From: Rhodopirellula sp. SM50
GTDB lineage: Bacteria > Planctomycetota > Planctomycetia > Pirellulales > Pirellulaceae
Direction: 5' to 3'
Assembly (NCBI RefSeq): GCF_002289565.1
Contig: NZ_NTFY01000015.1
Location: 88,145-152,144, forward strand
DNA length: 64,000 nt
Positions 54,152 through 63,177 of this stretch are shown here, piece after piece. Positions within the stretch are counted from its first letter, which is position 1, and every line of letters starts with the position of its first letter. Both the position numbers and the translations under genes were made by a program. The notes beneath the pieces are model-generated. The model did no database searches, was not told the origin of the DNA, and saw only the letters and a list, made by a program, of their open reading frames with translations.

Positions 54152-55957
54152 CTACAGTCTGCGGAACATCAGCAATCGCATTTCGGCGACTTGACCGCCG
54201 GGAATCTCGCTGGCTTTTAATCGCAGCGTTTTTCGACCGGGGCTCAGTTCAATCGTCCCCAGCGTCATCGGCTGCCACCGCCGCACGTAACCTTCTTGCC
54301 GCGGCACCCGGTCTTCCTCGGCGCCGACAAGCGGGCTTTCCACCGCCGTCTCGATCTTGGCCGACAGCGTCTCGTCACCGAGCGACAGCTCGATCGTCGC
54401 TCCCACGTCTTGCCGCGGGCAGGCGTAATACATCTGCACTTCGTAGCGTCCGCTGCCGAGCACGTCGACGTCCCAGCGGATTTCACTCTCGGTGTCCGTC
54501 CAGTCCAACAGGTACGTACAATTGGGGAATCGATTGCTGCGGCGGATCGTTCCACTGAAGGTGGCATCGCGGGCGGGCAACTGTGTCCATTCGGCCTCGG
54601 GATGCCTCAGCGGGAACGGCCGCGTGCCTTCGACGATCGCATCGGCAAAGCTCTGCTTCCACGATTCGATCGCCGCCCCCAACCGTTCGGCGACCTCGGG
54701 CTGTTGCCCGGCCAGATTCGTTTTCTCGCGGCGGTCGGCGACGATGTCATACAATTCGCCATTGTCCTGCATCCGGTACTGCTGTGTCCTGACCGTTGCG
54801 CCGTTGCGCCAGCGGCTAAAGATCAAGCGGTCGCGGTGGCTCGGGGCGGTGCCTGCGCCGGAGAGTTCGCCAGCGATTGAAACGCCGTCGAGCGGTTTTC
54901 CATCGAGCTGTTTGGACTGCCAATCGATGCCGGCGAATTCCGCAAGTGTGGGCAGCAAGTCGATCGCGCCGCTGATCGAGCGGACGACCGTTCCGGGTTG
55001 AATCTTTTGGGGATAGCGGATCACGCAGGGAGATCGCAGCCCGCCTTCGTGGGTGGATCCCTTGCGGCCGCGCAGGCCTCCGTTGAACCGTGCCCCGTTG
55101 GGGCCGTTGTCGCTGAAGTAAACCACGATCGTGTCCTTGTCTTTCCCGGTCGTCTTGAGATGTTCCAGCAATCGGCCGACGTTGTCGTCGATGTTTTCGC
55201 ACATCGCCATCGCCGCCCGCGTGTGCGGGATGTTTTGACGTCGGCTGTTTCCCGGTTCCGGATCGGGAACCATGGCTTTGTCCGCGAACTTGTCCCAGTA
55301 CTTCTGTGGCACTTGCATCGGCGAGTGCGGCGTGTTGAGCGCCAAGTAGACAAAGAAAGGCTGGTCGCCGGATCGGCTGACGAAGTCCATTGCGTGATCG
55401 GTCAAGTCGTCGATGATGAACCCTTTGCCCTGGACGATCCGACCGTTGTGTTCCAGCATCGGGTCGAAGTAGTTGCCCCAGTGCCCGCTGCAGAATCCGT
55501 AGAAATCGTCAAAGCCCCGTGCGTTGGGATGGTACGGCCACTGCATCCCGCTGTGCCATTTTCCGTAGGCCGCGGTGGCGTAACCGGAGTCGCGAAAGAC
55601 CTCGGCGATGGTTTGTTCGCTGGCGTCAAATCGTTCGCCGCCGGCGGACGTGCTGTAGACGCCCATGCGCGTGTGATAACGGCCGGTCAGAAATTCGGCG
55701 CGCGTCGGTGAGCAAACCGCGCAGACATAAAAGTTCTCAACCTGAGCCCCCTGACGCGCGATCAAATCGATGTTCGGGGTCGATAAATTCGGGTTGCCGT
55801 GCAGACTCAAGTCGCCCCAGCCCTGGTCATCGGCCAGAACCACGATCACGTTCGGGCGATCCGGCTGACACGACGCACGCGACGCGTCGGTGACGGCAAG
55901 GGTTGCGACAAGCAGCGACAGCAGAAGGGAGCGGGGAAGCATGGTGTGTGACGTCAT
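54152..55957 (-). CDS. Secreted arylsulfatase with C-terminal carbohydrate-binding-like region
   Basis: A 601-residue sulfatase with signal peptide LLLSLLVATLAVTDASRA. The active-site motif CSPTR (Cys 82) is the C-x-P-x-R formylglycine precursor; LADDQGWGDLSLHGNP provides the metal-binding Asp residues, and GKWHSGMQWPYHPNARGFDDFYGF and FSDNGPNGARFNGGLRGRKGSTHEGG are typical arylsulfatase stretches. The C-terminal 130 residues (WTDTESEIRWDVDVLGSGRYEVQMYYACP ... LSPGRKTLRLKASEIPGG) resemble a beta-sandwich seen after planctomycete sulfatases. Cleaves sulfate from glycans; exact substrate unknown. An ATG at 55942 is an alternative start. Confidence 0.93.
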   Translation of the reverse strand: MTSHTMLPRSLLLSLLVATLAVTDASRASCQPDRPNVIVVLADDQGWGDLSLHGNPNLSTPNIDLIARQGAQVENFYVCAVCSPTRAEFLTGRYHTRMGVYSTSAGGERFDASEQTIAEVFRDSGYATAAYGKWHSGMQWPYHPNARGFDDFYGFCSGHWGNYFDPMLEHNGRIVQGKGFIIDDLTDHAMDFVSRSGDQPFFVYLALNTPHSPMQVPQKYWDKFADKAMVPDPEPGNSRRQNIPHTRAAMAMCENIDDNVGRLLEHLKTTGKDKDTIVVYFSDNGPNGARFNGGLRGRKGSTHEGGLRSPCVIRYPQKIQPGTVVRSISGAIDLLPTLAEFAGIDWQSKQLDGKPLDGVSIAGELSGAGTAPSHRDRLIFSRWRNGATVRTQQYRMQDNGELYDIVADRREKTNLAGQQPEVAERLGAAIESWKQSFADAIVEGTRPFPLRHPEAEWTQLPARDATFSGTIRRSNRFPNCTYLLDWTDTESEIRWDVDVLGSGRYEVQMYYACPRQDVGATIELSLGDETLSAKIETAVESPLVGAEEDRVPRQEGYVRRWQPMTLGTIELSPGRKTLRLKASEIPGGQVAEMRLLMFRRL

Positions 55958-56119
55958 TCGGTGGGACGGGGCGGAACGCAGGCCCAGTGTAACTGGGGCG
56001 CGCCGTCATGTGGGTGCGCGCGCCCCTTGGTGTATCATTGAATCCAACCTATTGGCGGTTGGACTCACCGCTTGCTCATCGTGCCAGAAGTTCTGCCGGG
56101 CTGTCGCACAAAAATAACA

Positions 56120-56192
56120 CCCACGGATGGCAAGGCGGACCCACGGATCACAAACTGCCAAACATCCGTGGGCCTGCGCTGCCATCCGTGGG
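56120..56192. repeat. Nested inverted repeats CCCACGGAT
   Basis: Outer arms CCCACGGATGGCA (56120-56132) and TGCCATCCGTGGG (56180-56192) enclose inner arms CCCACGGAT (56140-56148) and ATCCGTGGG (56164-56172). The structure lies 44 bp downstream of the fused Mla-type transporter gene (minus strand) and in the 278-bp gap after the sulfatase start. No T-run is evident. Confidence 0.85.
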
Positions 56193-56235
56193 CTCATTGA
56201 TGTCTTCAACTTTCCACAATTTGCAGCCCAGTTGC

Positions 56236-57849
56236 TCAAAACTCCATTAGCGCAACGGCAAAATGCACGGTCAGCACGAACAGCGTTGTCCATAGCACGG
56301 TCGATGTGATCGATCGGCTGACGTCGCTCGCCGAACGCTTCGGCGCCAGTCCCTGATAATAGGCGATCGTCGCGGTTCCCAAGCCGCATACGACGTTCTT
56401 CAAGAGCACCCACTTCCATCCGACGTGCAGCCAGGGGGAGTCGCCGGCCAGGTTGCGTCCGAAATGCTGTTCCCAGAAATAAGGGCCGACGTCGGGATAA
56501 GACGCCGTGAACGCGACCATGCTGATGAAGCGGGCGGCGTAAAACGCAAGCGACTCCAGAATCGGAGTGCCGATCACAAACGCAATCACGATCGGCAGCA
56601 GCAAATACGCACGCGGGGCAACGCCCAGTGTTCGCATCGCATCGACTTGACCGCCGTACTGTTTGACGCCGACGTCCGCCGAAACCGCCGCACCGCAGCG
56701 TGCCGCGACCAAGATGGTTGCCAGGATCGGCACCAACACACGGTACAGCGCGAATCCGATCGATGCCAACAGTTCATCGATCAACAACGGTTGGGTGTAC
56801 AACCGAAAGGGCAGGAACCGAAACGTGAAGTAGGTGGAAGTGAATCCGACGATCAGTCCGGCGATGATCAGATAGATCCAGGCCGATGGCCCGGCGACCA
56901 GCCGCAAGTAGTGCAGCGTGAATCGGATGGCCCAACGAACGCGCGGAACGATCGGCAGCAGATCCAGCGGCAGCCAAAACGCGGCCGACACGGCGCCACC
57001 GGTCGTTTCCAACACGGGGTTGATGACACGCCCGATCATCGATTTACGTTTCGCCGGGGCGGACGTCGCGTCGTCTTCCAAGGTGGAAACCGGGACCATG
57101 CGTTCGGGGATCTCGCCCCACTGATCGCGACCGATTTCGATCAAGTCCTTTTGTTGTGGATCGAGCAATAGCACCTTGTCAGCGATCGGCAACAAGGTCT
57201 CGTAGTCGTGTGTCACCACGATGCTGGTTCGGTGATAGGTCGATTGGGTTTCGCGAATCAATTCCGCGACTAATCGTCCGCTGGCCGAATCGAGCCCACT
57301 GGTCGGTTCGTCATAGAGCAGGACATCGGGTGAAGCGGCAAGTGTGCGGGCGATCGCCAAACGCTGTTTCTGGCCGCCGCTCAGGTCGGCCACCGAGGTC
57401 TTCAGCGGAACCCCCAAATGTTCCAGCCACTGCCGGGCGTTCCACGAGACCGGTTCGCTCTTCGGATTGCCGGCGACGCGTTTGGGGCGATGGTCGATCG
57501 CGAATTGGACGTTCGCGGTGGCGGACAACTCATCAAAGAGCGCGAACTGTTGAAACACGATCCCTACTCGGGGACGCTCCGATTCGGTTTCGCTGCGCCC
57601 GATCGTCCCGGACCAGCGGATCGATTCACCCTGTTGGGGCAACAGTCCCGCCAAGATCCGCAACAAAACGCTTTTCCCCGCGCCGCTGCCGCCGACCACG
57701 ACCGTGATCTTGGCTTCGGGGAATCTCGCATCGACCTGCTCCAGCAAACAACGGTCGCCCGCGACGACGCACAAGTCCTTCAGGCACAGCGGACTGACGG
57801 GCATGTCTTCCAGTGCAGCGTCGGCGGTCGATTCGGGGTCAGGGGGCAT
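56236..57849 (-). CDS. Fused Mla-type ABC transporter: ATPase (MlaF-like) plus permease (MlaE-like)
   Basis: A 537-residue fusion. Residues 17-260 are an ABC ATPase: Walker A GGSGAGKSVLL, signature LSGGQKQRLAIARTL, Walker B VLLYDEPTSGLDS, H-loop VVTHD. Residues about 290-537 are an MlaE/YrbE-type permease (TLHYLRLVAGPSAWIYLIIAGLIVGFTSTYFTFRF, ILVAARCGAAVSADVGVKQYGGQVDAMRTLGVAPRAYLLLPIVIAFVIGTPIL). The two are separate genes in Proteobacteria, where they move phospholipids between membranes with MlaD. The membrane-anchored protein encoded just upstream (59428-58034) could be the substrate-binding partner. Confidence 0.9.
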   Translation of the reverse strand: MPPDPESTADAALEDMPVSPLCLKDLCVVAGDRCLLEQVDARFPEAKITVVVGGSGAGKSVLLRILAGLLPQQGESIRWSGTIGRSETESERPRVGIVFQQFALFDELSATANVQFAIDHRPKRVAGNPKSEPVSWNARQWLEHLGVPLKTSVADLSGGQKQRLAIARTLAASPDVLLYDEPTSGLDSASGRLVAELIRETQSTYHRTSIVVTHDYETLLPIADKVLLLDPQQKDLIEIGRDQWGEIPERMVPVSTLEDDATSAPAKRKSMIGRVINPVLETTGGAVSAAFWLPLDLLPIVPRVRWAIRFTLHYLRLVAGPSAWIYLIIAGLIVGFTSTYFTFRFLPFRLYTQPLLIDELLASIGFALYRVLVPILATILVAARCGAAVSADVGVKQYGGQVDAMRTLGVAPRAYLLLPIVIAFVIGTPILESLAFYAARFISMVAFTASYPDVGPYFWEQHFGRNLAGDSPWLHVGWKWVLLKNVVCGLGTATIAYYQGLAPKRSASDVSRSITSTVLWTTLFVLTVHFAVALMEF

Positions 57850-57928
57850 AGGCTCAATCTTCGGGGCGTGGTTTCAGGTCATGCTCTAGTGCTGTGTCAG
57901 CGTTTAAGGTTCGCGTTACGTTTATCGA

Positions 57929-58006
57929 GCGGAAAAGGGGTCAGGTACCAAAAACCAAATGGCCCGAAGGGTGCTTCGCATTTTTGGTACCTGACCCCTT
58001 TTCCGC
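57929..58006. repeat. Perfect 26-bp inverted repeat with GGTACC centres
   Basis: Arms at 57929-57954 and 57981-58006 (GCGGAAAAGGGGTCAGGTAC then CAAAAA, and complement) pair perfectly over 26 bp. It sits in the 184-bp gap between the two transporter-linked genes. A half copy is at 6814-6860. Confidence 0.9.
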
Positions 58007-58033
58007 GGCACCAGTTTACAAGTCGCCAGAGCG

Positions 58034-59428
58034 CTACCGTTCCGCCGCCAGATAAACGATCGGGTAGGGCATCGGGTTTCGGGCGACTTCGATTGTGCCG
58101 TTGCCGGCGCCGGTGTGCCAGGCGACGATCCAGCGGCGGTCCTTGCGCAAGATCTGGCTGCGGAGCACGCGGGCGAAATCGGGATTGATGCCGTCTTGTT
58201 CGGACCCAAAAATCTCGTCACCGATCTGGCGGATCACCGGTTCCAACCGTTGGCCGGCGATGTCAAAGGCCGCTTCTGCCTCGGGGCTGCTCCACACGTC
58301 ACGCCAGACCCCACGCAGGCGTTCGTTATCGACAAAGGTTTCTTTCAAGATCGTTTGGACCAATTGGCGGCTCTGGGGGTCCTCGGCGATCTCCTCGGCC
58401 ACGCCGGCCAGTTCCCTGCGGATCGCCGGGCTGGCCGAAATGTCGCGGACGCTGCGTTGGATCGCGATGACGACATCGTCCATGTGTTTTTCCAATACCG
58501 GAACCGCTTCCTCTTCCACGAACCGCTGCCATTCTTCGCGCACCAAGTCTTTCTGCGGCAACGGCGTCTTGTCGTAGATCGCCCGCCATCCGAAACGGAA
58601 CAGGGAGGCGCGGTCCCACATCTCGCGACCGATTTCTTCGGCCGGCGGTTGGCCGTGCTTCTTGACGATCGGCAAGATTTCGCGGCGGGCCATCGGGATC
58701 AGTCGTTCCTGGACTAACTCGTCGTGCCAGCGATGAGCGGCCGCATCCAGTTCGTCGCGGTGCCGGGCGACGGCCAGGCGGAACTCGTCTTCGATCACCG
58801 GCAGCGACTTTCGAAAGCTGTCTTCGACCAGCGGAATGAAGGCTTGTGACAGATCCTCGCCGTGACGAGCCATCGCGGCGGACAACTGGTCGCGGATCAC
58901 TTTCTGCTTCGCCGGGGGGAACAGCGTTTCCACCACCTCGCTCAATCGTCCGGTGCTGTGGTGCTGAAACAGCTGGCACTGGTCGGCCGGAACGTCCCAG
59001 CTGTACCACGTGATCAAAACGCGGCGGCCTTTGGGGAGAGGTTCTGCGGGAAGGTCATCGGGCCGCTCGCTGTCGGGGGTGGCGATCGACGCAACACGAC
59101 CGACCTGATGAAAGTCGGCCTGCCCGCCGGCCTGCCCGCCGGCCAAAAACACCGGGTCGCCCGGCTGCAGTCGCCCGGTCGGGTCGATGGCCACGATCTG
59201 CGTCTCCTGCCGTGCGACGTAGCGTGCGATCGACTCGAGCGTCTGTTGCGATCGGTCGCCCTGCTCGGTCGTCTGCATCCAGCGCGACGCGGCGACGCCT
59301 GTCGAAACCAGCGTGATCAGCCAGAATCCCAAGCCGATGATTCGTTTGTTCGTCCGTTTCAAATTGCTGGTTTCCGTGGTGAAAAAACAATAATCGGGAA
59401 TCGGGAGTGATTCGTTTTTCGTCCGCAC
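58034..59428 (-). CDS. Membrane-anchored helical protein, possible partner of the fused transporter
   Basis: About 464 residues. One N-terminal helix (RIIGLGFWLITLVSTGVAA) is followed by a short beta-rich part (GRLQPGDPVFLAGGQ, FHQVGRVASIATPD, GRRVLITWYSW), which loosely recalls the MCE barrel of MlaD, and then about 300 helical, charged residues (VVETLFPPAKQKVIRDQLSAAMARHGEDLSQAF, EEWQRFVEEEAVPVLEKHMDDVVIAIQRSVRDI). I do not recognise a named family. It lies upstream on the same strand as the fused MlaF-MlaE gene, 184 bp away. The start is uncertain (GTG at 59428). Confidence 0.7.
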   Translation of the reverse strand: MRTKNESLPIPDYCFFTTETSNLKRTNKRIIGLGFWLITLVSTGVAASRWMQTTEQGDRSQQTLESIARYVARQETQIVAIDPTGRLQPGDPVFLAGGQAGGQADFHQVGRVASIATPDSERPDDLPAEPLPKGRRVLITWYSWDVPADQCQLFQHHSTGRLSEVVETLFPPAKQKVIRDQLSAAMARHGEDLSQAFIPLVEDSFRKSLPVIEDEFRLAVARHRDELDAAAHRWHDELVQERLIPMARREILPIVKKHGQPPAEEIGREMWDRASLFRFGWRAIYDKTPLPQKDLVREEWQRFVEEEAVPVLEKHMDDVVIAIQRSVRDISASPAIRRELAGVAEEIAEDPQSRQLVQTILKETFVDNERLRGVWRDVWSSPEAEAAFDIAGQRLEPVIRQIGDEIFGSEQDGINPDFARVLRSQILRKDRRWIVAWHTGAGNGTIEVARNPMPYPIVYLAAER

Positions 59429-59505
59429 TCACCAAAGCTTGGCAAACCAATTAGAATGGCGGCTTCCTACCTTACCCCCTCCCGATTCCATTCTACGTGC
59501 GTCCG

Positions 59506-60654
59506 ATGTCTGCCATGCAACAATTCGTCGCCCCTTCGCGTCTCCTTGTACCAATTCTGTTCGCCGCGCTTCTAGCCGTTTCGGTCCGCCCCGCCGTCTC
59601 CGATGACAAGCCGGAGGCCGCGAAAGCGGAAAAGGTCGAGGCCGAAAAACAGGACGCGGAAGCCAAAAAACCGGCCGAGGCCAAGCCTGAAGACGCGAAG
59701 CCGGCTGAAAAGCCCGCCGAAAAGAAACCGGCTGAAAAGAAGCCTGAAGAAAAGAAGCCTGAAGAAAAGAAGCCTGAAGAAAAGAAGCCTGAAGAAAAGA
59801 AGCCTGAAGAAAAGAAGCCTGCCGAGAAAAAGCCTGAGGCGAAGAAAGAGGAGAAGAAGGCGGAACCCAAGAAAGAGGCTCCCAAGCCCGTCGCGTCCGC
59901 CTTCAAGGACAAGGCGCTCGAAGAGGCGGTGCGGGCCGAGGTGTTCGCCAAACGGTTCAACGACGAACCGATCACCAAGGAAGACGTGGCCAATATTTCT
60001 CGCGTCGTCGGCGTCGGCAAGCAAATCAAAGATCTGTCGGGGCTGGAGCATTGCCATGCATTGATGTTGATCGACTTGGCGGACAACCAGATCTCGGATC
60101 TGACCCCGATCGCCAACCTGAAACGCCTGCAATCGGTCACCTTGGCCGGCAACCGCATCAAGACCCTCGATCCGATCAAGGAGCTGACCGGGATGCAGTA
60201 CTTGGATGTCTCGCGGAACGAGATCCAGGACTTGAGCCCGCTGGGTAAAATGTCCAATTTGCGGACGCTGTATCTGGCAGAGAACCGCGTCGCGTCGTTG
60301 GATCCGATCGCGCCGCTTGCGAAGATCTGGTCGCTCGATGCGTCTGGCAATGAGTTGAAGACGGTGGAGCCGGTTGCCGGGCTGAAGTGGATCACTTCAC
60401 TCGATTTACGCAACAACTACATCGAAGACTTGACGCCAATCGCCCAGTTGCCGGCGCTCAATATCCTGCAGCTGAACAACAATCCGATCAAAGACCTCTC
60501 GCCGTTGGTTCAAGCCTGCGAAGCGGACAAGGCTGGTGAGAACCGCTTCGCGCCGTATCTGCGATTGTTCCTGGGCGGCAACGAGATTCCTGAGAAAGAG
60601 AAGGTCGCCGCCATCGAAGCCCTCCAGGCCTGCGGCGTGAAGGTCAAGCAGTAG
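59506..60654 (+). CDS. Secreted leucine-rich-repeat protein with KPEE-rich linker
   Basis: A 382-residue exported protein. Signal peptide VAPSRLLVPILFAALLAVSVRPAVS is followed by a long low-complexity K/P/E/A linker with six near-identical copies of KKPEE (DNA period 15 bp, CCTGAAGAAAAGAAG at about 59745-59820). The C-terminal 200 residues are 22-residue leucine-rich repeats of the internalin type (LMLIDLADNQISDLTPIANLKRLQSVTLAGNRIKTLDPIKEL and five more). A protein-protein or cell-surface role is likely. ATG at 59506 is preferred to a GTG at 59497. A 39-bp duplication spans the stop codon. Confidence 0.87.
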   Translation: MSAMQQFVAPSRLLVPILFAALLAVSVRPAVSDDKPEAAKAEKVEAEKQDAEAKKPAEAKPEDAKPAEKPAEKKPAEKKPEEKKPEEKKPEEKKPEEKKPEEKKPAEKKPEAKKEEKKAEPKKEAPKPVASAFKDKALEEAVRAEVFAKRFNDEPITKEDVANISRVVGVGKQIKDLSGLEHCHALMLIDLADNQISDLTPIANLKRLQSVTLAGNRIKTLDPIKELTGMQYLDVSRNEIQDLSPLGKMSNLRTLYLAENRVASLDPIAPLAKIWSLDASGNELKTVEPVAGLKWITSLDLRNNYIEDLTPIAQLPALNILQLNNNPIKDLSPLVQACEADKAGENRFAPYLRLFLGGNEIPEKEKVAAIEALQACGVKVKQ

Positions 60655-60817
60655 GTCACGCTGTGCGTGACGATCGGCTGGTCCGTCTATCGATAAAGGT
60701 CAAGCAGTAGGTCACGCTGTGCGTGACGATCGGCATGCACAGCATGCCCTACGGTTGGCGGCCATCGGCATGCACAGCATGCCGTACAGTTACGGCGGTC
60801 GGCATGCACAGCATGCC
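60640..60817. repeat. 39-bp duplication over the LRR stop codon and three GCATGC hairpins
   Basis: 60640-60678 and 60696-60734 are identical (39 bp), each with the hairpin GTCACGCTGTGCGTGAC; the first copy contains the LRR stop codon TAG. It is followed by three copies of the palindrome GGCATGCACAGCATGCC (60732-60748, 60767-60783, 60801-60817). The last one touches the stop codon of the BshC-like gene on the minus strand. Confidence 0.9.
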
Positions 60818-62407
60818 CTACGGTACAAGCATCTGCTCGTAGGCTTCCGTCAGGTAGTCCAGCGGGTAGATGCAGAACGAATGTTCGCGGCTGTTCCAGA
60901 TCGCGGCCTCGCGCCGGCGGTGTTGCAGTTCGGCCTTCTCCGCTTCCAGCGACTTGCGCAAGCGTTCCAGCCGCGACGCCATCTGCTGATTCAGCGCCGT
61001 GATCTGCTCGTGCCAATTCCGCCGCCGCCCCTTGGCGGGAATCGCGGCCAGCAGTTCCCGTTTGGCGGCGATCCATTGCGGATCGATCTTGCCGCTCCCG
61101 GCGTAACGTTCTGGCTGGAAGTCTAAATCACGAAGCTGTCGATTGCGTTTGCGGATCTCCGCGTCGACTTCCACAAGGGGGTAGCGTTGGTGTCCCGGCA
61201 GCAGCACGGTCGACGACATCACCATAAAACGCGGCGGATCCACATTCCAGAACGCTCGGCTGATCAAGTCACCGAGCTGATCGTATTTACCGCCGCCGAT
61301 GCCGTGCAGGAACAGATCGCTGAGCACCAAGCGTGCATACATCGTCGTGATCAACGCCCGGCTGCGAATCTTGAATTCGGGACTCGCCAGCGCCAGAAAC
61401 GCGTCGGCCGCTGCATTCTGATTGGCGGCGTCAATTTTGCGATGTCGCTTGTCCCGGTCGCTGATCTCCATCACCGAGCCGGCAGCGGAAATTCGCACCC
61501 AGACGCTACGTCGTTTCGGCGATTGATTGCCGTAGACCCAAAACGGGGCTTCCAGCCATTCGCCGTCGCGTCCCAGATTGGGCACCGGGTGAGCCTTGCT
61601 GCGAATGCCATGGGCAGCCCGATAGAGCTCTGTCGCTGCGTTGTAACACTCGTGGAAGCGGGGCAAGTCACTAAGAATCTGCATCGCAAACGAAGCAAAC
61701 GCGTCGCCGCGACAGACGACGCTTTGTGGGATCTCCAGAGTCTGCAATCCCAGATCGGCTTCCAATCGATGGCGGCCCTGGGCCAGCGCGCAGCCGGCAT
61801 AACCGCAGCGGTTGATCGCGTCACGAGAATGCTGCCACAGCGTTGGGATCAGTGGATTTTCAACGATCCCGGCGACCGTCTCGGCCACGTTGCGATCAAA
61901 CACGTCAAACAGCTCGCGATCCTCGACCAGCGATTGTTCATAGGGAACGCCGCCGCCACGACGGTCGAACGCGATGGTTTTGAATCCGACCGTGCCCGCG
62001 TCGCCGGTGAGGTGCGGAACTCGCACGCTGCTCGGACCCGCGACGTCACTATCGACGACCAAATTGACGGCGACGGAGCCGGATGTTTTGCCGACCCGAT
62101 CGAGCGCAAAGTTCTTGAACCAGACGCCCGGGTGGAACAACGTCGGCTGGTGACCGGCCATCACGATCGTTTGATCGGCAGAGCCGGCGAACCCGATGTC
62201 CCGATAGGCCGAGGTGTAGCGGCGGGCGTCGCGCAACAATTGTTCGCGCGCCGGTCGGCGCAGCGATGAGATCTCAACCGGGTACGCCGCGGCCCGCGAC
62301 TGGTTTTCCACCATCATCGCCGCGGCACCCTCGATCGGCGGATGGATCAAGCTTTCGCGGTCACCACGCGGCGCGTGGAACGCCTCGAAATTGGAATCGG
62401 ATTCCAC
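60818..62407 (-). CDS. BshC-like conserved protein
   Basis: A 529-residue protein with features of the BshC (putative bacillithiol cysteine ligase) fold: AGHQPTLFHPGVWFKNFALDRVG near the start (where BshC reads GGQQAGLLTGP), VVDSDVAGPSSVRVP, and RALITTMYARLVLSDLFLHGIGGGKYDQLGDLI. The C-terminal part holds a coiled-coil (LNQQMASRLERLRKSLEAEKAELQHRRREA). Similarity is distant and no BshA or BshB is in the window, so the assignment is weak. The GTG start at 62407 lies two bases after the stop of the GT2 gene, implying coupling. The longer frame upstream is antisense to GT2 sequence. Confidence 0.65.
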   Translation of the reverse strand: MESDSNFEAFHAPRGDRESLIHPPIEGAAAMMVENQSRAAAYPVEISSLRRPAREQLLRDARRYTSAYRDIGFAGSADQTIVMAGHQPTLFHPGVWFKNFALDRVGKTSGSVAVNLVVDSDVAGPSSVRVPHLTGDAGTVGFKTIAFDRRGGGVPYEQSLVEDRELFDVFDRNVAETVAGIVENPLIPTLWQHSRDAINRCGYAGCALAQGRHRLEADLGLQTLEIPQSVVCRGDAFASFAMQILSDLPRFHECYNAATELYRAAHGIRSKAHPVPNLGRDGEWLEAPFWVYGNQSPKRRSVWVRISAAGSVMEISDRDKRHRKIDAANQNAAADAFLALASPEFKIRSRALITTMYARLVLSDLFLHGIGGGKYDQLGDLISRAFWNVDPPRFMVMSSTVLLPGHQRYPLVEVDAEIRKRNRQLRDLDFQPERYAGSGKIDPQWIAAKRELLAAIPAKGRRRNWHEQITALNQQMASRLERLRKSLEAEKAELQHRRREAAIWNSREHSFCIYPLDYLTEAYEQMLVP

Positions 62408-62409
62408 GT

Positions 62410-63177
62410 CTAACCAGCCTCGTGTACGCAGACCAAATCTCCGCTGGCCGCGTGGGTGACATGACGGCCGCTGGCACACAGCCGCGCGATCTCGTCGTCG
62501 ATCACCTGATTGTAATGTTTCAACCGCGTTTCTGCGTGGTCGAGCGCACCACCGAACGATCGCTCCAGATCCAGATAGATCAACGGCACCGCCATCTCGG
62601 CGATCCGCAATCCGGATTCGGCCGCCTGGACCCACAACTGCAGCGGCATTGCGTAGCCGGTATCGGTGATGGAAAAATGCCGCAGCGCTTCGCTGCGATA
62701 GGCTTTGAATCCGCAAAATGCGTCGGTCAGTTGCAGCCCCAGCCGCCGATTGAGATCGGCCGTGATGCGGCGGTTGATAAACATCCGCTCCTCCGGGGGC
62801 GCATCGTCACCTTCGAAGTGATGCAGGTAGCGGCTGCCCGAAACGATGTCGGCCGAGCGGGCCATGTCGATGAAGGCGGGGATCCGTTTCGGCTGGTGCT
62901 GGCCGTCGCAGTCGAGTGTGACGACGCCATCGAAGCCGTTTGCCAGGGTGTAGTCGAACGCGGTTTGCAGCGCCGCGCCATAGCCGCGATTCTGCTCATG
63001 ACGAATCACGGTCACGTCGTCACGCTGGCTGAGCAGTTTGTCGGTCCCGTCGGACGAACCGTCATCGACGACGAGCACGTTGGGCGCATATTGAACGACC
63101 TGGTCCAAAATCTCACTCACGTAGTCGACTTCGTTGTACACCGGCAGGGCGGCAAGCCATTTCTCTCGTCTCGTCAT
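62410..63177 (-). CDS. Family 2 glycosyltransferase (dolichyl-phosphate sugar synthase-like)
   Basis: A 255-residue GT2 enzyme. LAALPVYNEVDYVSEILDQV, VLVVDDGSSDGTDKLL and VTLDCDGQHQPKRI (DxD-like metal motif) identify the GT-A fold and nucleotide-sugar binding; FINRRITADLNRRLGLQLTDAFCGFKAYR is the dolichol-phosphate mannosyltransferase-like part. The start ATG at 63177 has GGAG upstream (ATGGAGTCGAAATG). It is the first gene of a two-gene operon with the BshC-like protein. Confidence 0.92.
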   Translation of the reverse strand: MTRREKWLAALPVYNEVDYVSEILDQVVQYAPNVLVVDDGSSDGTDKLLSQRDDVTVIRHEQNRGYGAALQTAFDYTLANGFDGVVTLDCDGQHQPKRIPAFIDMARSADIVSGSRYLHHFEGDDAPPEERMFINRRITADLNRRLGLQLTDAFCGFKAYRSEALRHFSITDTGYAMPLQLWVQAAESGLRIAEMAVPLIYLDLERSFGGALDHAETRLKHYNQVIDDEIARLCASGRHVTHAASGDLVCVHEAG

